From positions 1,922,001-1,986,000 of the forward strand of contig CAVTIR010000004.1 in NCBI GenBank assembly GCA_963734665.1: DNA of 64,000 bases, in the 5' to 3' direction. Position 1 is the stretch's first letter, and each line of letters begins with the position of its first letter. Shown here in pieces: positions 60,119-64,000 of the stretch. The DNA is from Trebonia sp963734665 (GTDB lineage Bacteria > Actinomycetota > Actinomycetes > Streptosporangiales > Streptosporangiaceae). The notes under the pieces are model-generated. The model was not told where the DNA came from. It worked only from the letters and a program-made list of their open reading frames with translations, and did not search any database. A program made the translations under genes and the position numbers.

Positions 60119-61178
60119 ATGGCAAGTCAGGCACGTCAGCGGCTGCGGGAGTTTTACCGGGACATGGTGCTCGTACGCCGGTTCGAAGAGCGCGCCGCCC
60201 GCGCGTACACCGAGGCGCTCATCGGCGGCTACTGCCACCTCAATCTGGGAGAGGAAGCAGCGGTCGTAGGACTGATGTCCGCGCTGCGGCCGACCGACTA
60301 CCTCTTCACGAATTACCGCGAGCACGGCTACGCGATCATGCGCGGGATCGACCCGAGCAGGGTGATGGCCGAACTGTATGGCCGCGTCGACGGCGTTCTC
60401 GAAGGGCTGGGGCGGGTCGATGCACATGTTCGACATCACCCACCGGCTGCTAGGCGGCTACGGCATCGTCGGCGGCCAGATTCCCATCGCGACCGGCGCG
60501 GCCATGGCCATCGACTACCGCGGCGGCGACGAGATCGTGATGTGCACGCTTGGCGACGGGACCACGGCCATCGGCGCCTTCCACGAGTCACTCAACATCG
60601 CCGCCCTGTGGAACCTGCCCATCGTGTACGTCATCATCAACAACGGACTCGGCATGGGCACCACCGTCGCCCAGTCCTCGGCCGAGCCGGACCTCTACAA
60701 GCGCGGCACCGCATACCGGATGGAGTCGGCAAGGGTCGATGGCTTCGACCCAGTCGCCGTACACGAATCGGCGGAGAAGGCTATCGCCGTGGCCCGCGGC
60801 GGCAGGCCCTACCTGCTCGAAGTCGTCACGGAACGGCTCAAGGGGCATTCCGTCGTCGACCCGGCCAAGTACCGGTCGGCTGAGGAGGTCGAGCGGCTCA
60901 AGGGCGAGGACCCGCTGCAGCACTTCGCCGCCAAGCTGCTGGCCGACGGCGTCTACGACGAAGCCGGCCTCGCCAAGGTCGATGCGGAGGTGGCCGCGGT
61001 CATCACCGACGCCGCCGCGTACGCCGAGAAGAGCCCGCACCCCGAGGTCTCCACGCTGTTCGACTACACGTACGCGACCCCCGTCCCCAACGACTCACGC
61101 CGACTGCCCGGACAACCGCTGTTCGAGCCCGAGCCGTTTCCCGTCAGCTCAGCACCCGTCACCGGAGCATCCGCATGA
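60119..61178 (+). pseudogene. pdhA: 2-oxoacid (pyruvate-type) dehydrogenase E1 alpha, single-base frameshift
   Basis: From ATG 60119: MASQARQRLREFYRDMVLVR, CHLNLGEEAAVVGLMSALRP. At 60395-60397 an extra T breaks the frame. Without it the sequence runs RVDGVSKGWGGSMHMFDITH, then GGQIPIATGAAMAIDYRGG, the thiamine-diphosphate loop GDGTTAIGAFHESLNIAALW and NNGLGM, and GHSVVDPAKYRS with the phosphorylation-loop-like Ser. The rest is intact to 61178 and overlaps the E1beta start as ATGA. About 350 aa if corrected. Sequence error or recent mutation. Confidence 0.85.
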
Positions 61179-62194
61179 CCATCATGACCTACCGCCAGGC
61201 GCTGCACGACACGCTGCGTGCGGAGATGCTCAGGGACGACAGCGTCTTCCTGATGGGCGAGGAAATCGGGATCTTCGAAGGCTCCTACAAGATCACCGCC
61301 GGCCTACTGAAGGAGTTCGGCGAGAAGCGGGTGCGTGACGCGCCGATCGCGGAGGAAGGGTTCGCCGGCGTCGCGATCGGCGCCGCGATGCTCGGCCTGC
61401 GCCCCGTCGTCGAGATGATGACGATCAACTTCTCCATGCTGGCGCTTGACCAGATCGTCAACCACGCCGCGAAGATCTACGGCATGTTCGGCGGACAGGC
61501 CAGCGTGCCCCTGGTGATCCGCACGCCCGGCGGCGGCGGGCAGCAGCTCGGCGCAACGCACTCGCAGAACATCGAGCTGTTCTACGCCTTCGTCCCCGGC
61601 ATGAAGGTCGTGGCGCCGAGCACCCCCGCGGACGCCAAGGCGCTCCTGCTCGCCGCTATCCGCGACGACGACCCGGTCCTGTTCCTTGAGAACCTCGCGC
61701 TCTACAACACCAAGGGCGATGTCCCGGATGAGGACATCCCCGCCGAGATCGGCCGCGCCGCCATCACCCGCCCCGGCCGTGACCTGACCCTGATCGGTTA
61801 CTCGCGCATGGCGCAGGTGGCGGCCGAGGTCGCGGCGGAGCTCGCGACCTCCGACGGCCTGGACATCGAGGTGATCGACCTGCGCAGCCTGCGGCCGCTC
61901 GACCGGGGCACGATCATCGAGTCGGTCAAGCGCACCCACGCTGCCGTCGTCCTCGAGGACGACTGGCTGACCTACGGCATCGGCGCGGAAGTCGCAGCCT
62001 CCATCTCCGATGGCGCCTTCGATTACCTCGACGCGCCCGTCCGCCGGGTCGCGATGGCCGAAGTGCCGCTGCCCTATTCGAAACCGCTTGAGACCGCGGC
62101 CCTGCCGTCGCGCGAAGACGTCATCACCGCCATCCGCCAGACGCTACGCGCCGTCGGCCGCCGCACCATCCCGGCAGGAGTCACACAGCCGTGA
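61175..62194 (+). CDS. pdhB: 2-oxoacid dehydrogenase E1 beta subunit
   Basis: 339 aa. TYRQALHDTLRAEMLRDDSV, MGEEIGIFEGSYKITAGLLK, RDAPIAEEGFAGVAIGAAM, the PGGGGQQLGATHSQ block and IEVIDLRSLRPLDRGTIIES are E1beta hallmarks. It forms the alpha2beta2 decarboxylase with the upstream gene. The pyruvate branch is preferred, but an acetoin (AcoB-like) role is possible. Overlaps E1alpha (ATGA) and the E2 gene (GTGA). Confidence 0.95.
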   Translation: MTIMTYRQALHDTLRAEMLRDDSVFLMGEEIGIFEGSYKITAGLLKEFGEKRVRDAPIAEEGFAGVAIGAAMLGLRPVVEMMTINFSMLALDQIVNHAAKIYGMFGGQASVPLVIRTPGGGGQQLGATHSQNIELFYAFVPGMKVVAPSTPADAKALLLAAIRDDDPVLFLENLALYNTKGDVPDEDIPAEIGRAAITRPGRDLTLIGYSRMAQVAAEVAAELATSDGLDIEVIDLRSLRPLDRGTIIESVKRTHAAVVLEDDWLTYGIGAEVAASISDGAFDYLDAPVRRVAMAEVPLPYSKPLETAALPSREDVITAIRQTLRAVGRRTIPAGVTQP

Positions 62195-63531
62195 TCGAGA
62201 TCAAGATGCCCCGCCTCTCGGACACGATGGCGGAAGGCGCCGTTTCCGTCTGGCGCAAGAAGCCAGGCGACACCGTCGCCGTCGGCGATGTCCTCGTCGA
62301 GATCGAGACGGACAAGGCGGTCATGGAGTACGAGGCCTACCAGGCCGGTACCCTCGCGAAGATCCTGGTGCCAGAAGGCCAGAATGCCGAGATCGGCGCC
62401 CCCATCGCTCTCCTCGACGACGGCAGCGGGGCAACCGCGGGTAAACCGGAGGCCCAGAATCCGCCCGAGGAACGAGCCGTGGCAACTCAGGGCCCACACG
62501 CCACTTCCGAGGCCGCGGCGACGGCACCGGCCGCCGGGACTCCGGCGCCCGCGAAGGACAGCGTCAACGGCGGCACCCGCCAGCTCGCGTCCCCGCTGGT
62601 GCGGAAGCTGGCCAGGGAGAATCACCTGGACCTGTCCCAGGTGAGAGGCAGCGGGCCCGGCGGCCGCGTCATCCGCGCTGACATCAGCGGCCTGCTCGCG
62701 CACGCGACAACCACGCCCGCTCCGGAGGCGGCCCCCGCAGCGCCGGTCCCCGTAGCGCCAGCTGCTGCCGCGCCCGGGGCACCCGCCACCGCGCCGGCCA
62801 GCGCACCCGCCGCAGCGGCGGAGGAGGTGCGCGGGTCGCGCGCGGTGCCCATGAGCCAGGTCCGCCGGGTGATCGCCCGCCGCCTGTCCGCGAGTGCCCG
62901 CGAGATCCCGCACTTCTACGTCACCGCGGTCGCGGACGCCGAAGCGCTCACAGAGATGCGCGCGACGCTTAATGCGCAGCTCACCGAGGCGGAGAGGGCC
63001 AAGGTCAGCGTCAACGACCTGCTGATCCGGGCCTGTGCGCTCGCCCTGCGCGAGCACCCGGACGTCAACGTCTCCTACCAAGGGGACGACAGCGGGGTCA
63101 TGCTCGTCCACGACCGGGTCAACATCGGCTTCGCGGTAGCCGCGGAAAGCGGCCTGATCGTCCCGGTCATCAGGGACGCGGACACCAAGACCGCCACTCA
63201 GATCGGCGGGGAGGCGAAGAAGCTAATTAGGCTGGCCGTCGAGCGCAAGCTGACTCCTGAGCACACGAGCGGCGGAACGTTCACGATCAGCAACCTCGGC
63301 ATGTACGGCGTGGAGCACTTCACGGCCATCATCAACCCGCCCGAGGCGGCGATCCTGGCGGTCGGTGCGACGGTAAGAGAGCCAGTAGCAGTGGGGGAGA
63401 CGCTCGTCCCGCGTTACCGGCTCCGGTACACCCTTTCCGTCGACCACCGGGTGATCGATGGCGCCCTCGCGGCGAAATTCCTCCAGACGCTGACCAGGCT
63501 CGTCGAGACGCCCTGGACAATCATCGCCTGA
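62191..63531 (+). CDS. pdhC: Dihydrolipoamide acyltransferase E2
   Basis: 446 aa, GTG start. The lipoyl domain has VEIETDKAVMEYEAYQAG with the lipoyl-Lys (about residue 43). An Ala/Pro linker follows, then the peripheral-subunit-binding domain SPLVRKLARENHLDLSQVRG, a second linker and the catalytic domain from PMSQVRRVIARRLSASAREI to LSVDHRVIDGALAAKFLQTL (His and Asp of HRxxDG). A single lipoyl domain. The E3 lipoamide dehydrogenase gene is not here and may be shared. Confidence 0.95.
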   Translation: MIEIKMPRLSDTMAEGAVSVWRKKPGDTVAVGDVLVEIETDKAVMEYEAYQAGTLAKILVPEGQNAEIGAPIALLDDGSGATAGKPEAQNPPEERAVATQGPHATSEAAATAPAAGTPAPAKDSVNGGTRQLASPLVRKLARENHLDLSQVRGSGPGGRVIRADISGLLAHATTTPAPEAAPAAPVPVAPAAAAPGAPATAPASAPAAAAEEVRGSRAVPMSQVRRVIARRLSASAREIPHFYVTAVADAEALTEMRATLNAQLTEAERAKVSVNDLLIRACALALREHPDVNVSYQGDDSGVMLVHDRVNIGFAVAAESGLIVPVIRDADTKTATQIGGEAKKLIRLAVERKLTPEHTSGGTFTISNLGMYGVEHFTAIINPPEAAILAVGATVREPVAVGETLVPRYRLRYTLSVDHRVIDGALAAKFLQTLTRLVETPWTIIA

Positions 63532-63545
63532 CTGGCAGAGGACAG

Positions 63546-63570
63546 TGAGACAGGACAATGTCCCGTCTCA
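63546..63570. terminator. Hairpin between E2 and the integrase
   Basis: TGAGACAGGAC (63546-63556) pairs with 63560-63570 in 10 of 11 positions around a 3-nt loop. It lies between convergent genes and can serve both. Confidence 0.55.
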
Positions 63571-63593
63571 TTCGATCTGGTCCCCGGCCGCCG

Positions 63594-64000
63594 TCAGGTC
63601 CGGGTGCTGCCGCCGGGCATGCTTCGCCTGTCGATGGCGTCACGGCGCTGGAGTTCTGCGCGGCGGTCGTAGATGGCGGTGGTAGCGGGGGACTGGTGCC
63701 CGGCGAGCTTCTGCACCACGAAGACGTCGGCACCGGAGTCGAGCAGGTCCCCGACGAAGGTCCGCCGGTAGTCGTGCGTCGACAGCGGCTCGAGGTGGGC
63801 CGCGCGGCGCCGCCGATCGACGATCTTGCCGATCGACCGGGGGGTCAGGGGACCGGAACCGATATTGCCCCACCGGTCGATGTGGCGGAACATCGGCCCG
63901 GACCGCTTGCCGAGGAGCGCGAGCCAGTTGCCGACGTGCACAGCTGCCTCCGGGTGCAGGTAGCCGGTGCGTTCCCGATTGCCCTTGCCGACGATCTTGA
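63594..64000 (-). CDS. Tyrosine recombinase/integrase, C-terminal catalytic part (cut by window edge)
   Basis: About 135 residues to the stop at 63594. KIVGKGNRERTGYLHPEA gives the beta-hairpin Lys. The catalytic box is STHDYRRTFVGDLLDSGADV (H-x-x-R), then VVQKLAGHQSPATTAIYDRR with the GH and the nucleophile Tyr. The first catalytic Arg lies beyond the window. XerC/D-like or phage/ICE type. No tRNA or att site is seen beside it inside the window. Confidence 0.9.
   Translation of the reverse strand, partial: KIVGKGNRERTGYLHPEAAVHVGNWLALLGKRSGPMFRHIDRWGNIGSGPLTPRSIGKIVDRRRRAAHLEPLSTHDYRRTFVGDLLDSGADVFVVQKLAGHQSPATTAIYDRRAELQRRDAIDRRSMPGGSTRT

Noticed and set aside
63571..63593. Attachment site or tRNA gene beside the right-edge integrase
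   Set aside because: Only a terminator-like hairpin and a few bases separate it from the E2 gene; no cloverleaf or repeat is visible inside the window.

Overview
The window is very GC-rich DNA from a high-GC actinomycete. Several things point that way: a density of one-component regulators (TetR, PadR, HxlR, MarR), frequent GTG starts, three families that use or bind the deazaflavin F420 (an NpdG-like reductase, a DUF385 reductase and a luciferase-like oxidoreductase), an ECF42 sigma factor with its DGPF partner, a LAL regulator and a HelR-type RNA-polymerase helicase. It reads as a chromosomal accessory region: many small metabolic or resistance cassettes, each beside its own regulator, interspersed with decayed mobile elements and gene fragments.

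Layout. 1-8 kb: the end of a membrane P-loop NTPase, an F420/NADP oxidoreductase, a DUF1992 protein, a PadR plus flavin monooxygenase pair, and a TetR divergent from a two-gene ABC exporter. 7.5-9.9 kb: a CxxC-rich zinc protein, an IS5-family insertion (8359-9368) with a frameshifted transposase, and a small membrane protein. 10-13.5 kb: the histidine catabolic pair hutH-hutU. 13.9-22 kb: an MGT-type glycosyltransferase facing a 960-aa LAL regulator, a long gene-poor stretch with a perfect 15-bp-arm hairpin, a peptidase-like hydrolase, and the DGPF/ECF42 pair. 22-30 kb is the most rearranged part. It holds an SDR fragment, a truncated Tn3-family tnpA, a 38-bp Tn3-type end at 23573 and an inverted partner at about 27376-27416 that frame five passenger genes (TetR, SnoaL-like, metallo-hydrolase, DUF385 reductase, NmrA-like), then ArsR and ISKra4 fragments, four copies of a 16-bp repeat and a degenerate tyrosine-recombinase-like gene.

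31-50 kb: TetR with an aldo/keto reductase under two tandem palindromes, a lectin-DUF1963 fusion, HxlR with an NAD(P)-binding protein, and a HelR helicase preceded by a 19-bp rifamycin-associated element. Then come TetR/methyltransferase, a FemAB-like acyltransferase of lower GC, and a TetR/flavin monooxygenase pair around a perfect 21-bp-arm operator. They are followed by a P-loop kinase, an SDR, MarR/MDMPI, a DUF427 protein, and a fusion of an ADP-ribosylglycohydrolase with a dual-specificity phosphatase.

50.9-64 kb: a frameshifted DUF6493-like protein, a HEPN/Abi-like protein, an O-methyltransferase with a P450, an F420-type LLM oxidoreductase, a Uma2 protein, a DnaJ-domain membrane protein, and a TetR divergent from a three-gene 2-oxoacid dehydrogenase operon (E1alpha, E1beta, E2). 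The right edge cuts an integrase whose catalytic end is present. Several otherwise healthy genes carry one single-base frameshift (about 1250, 44434, 51360, 60396), which is either real decay or sequence error.
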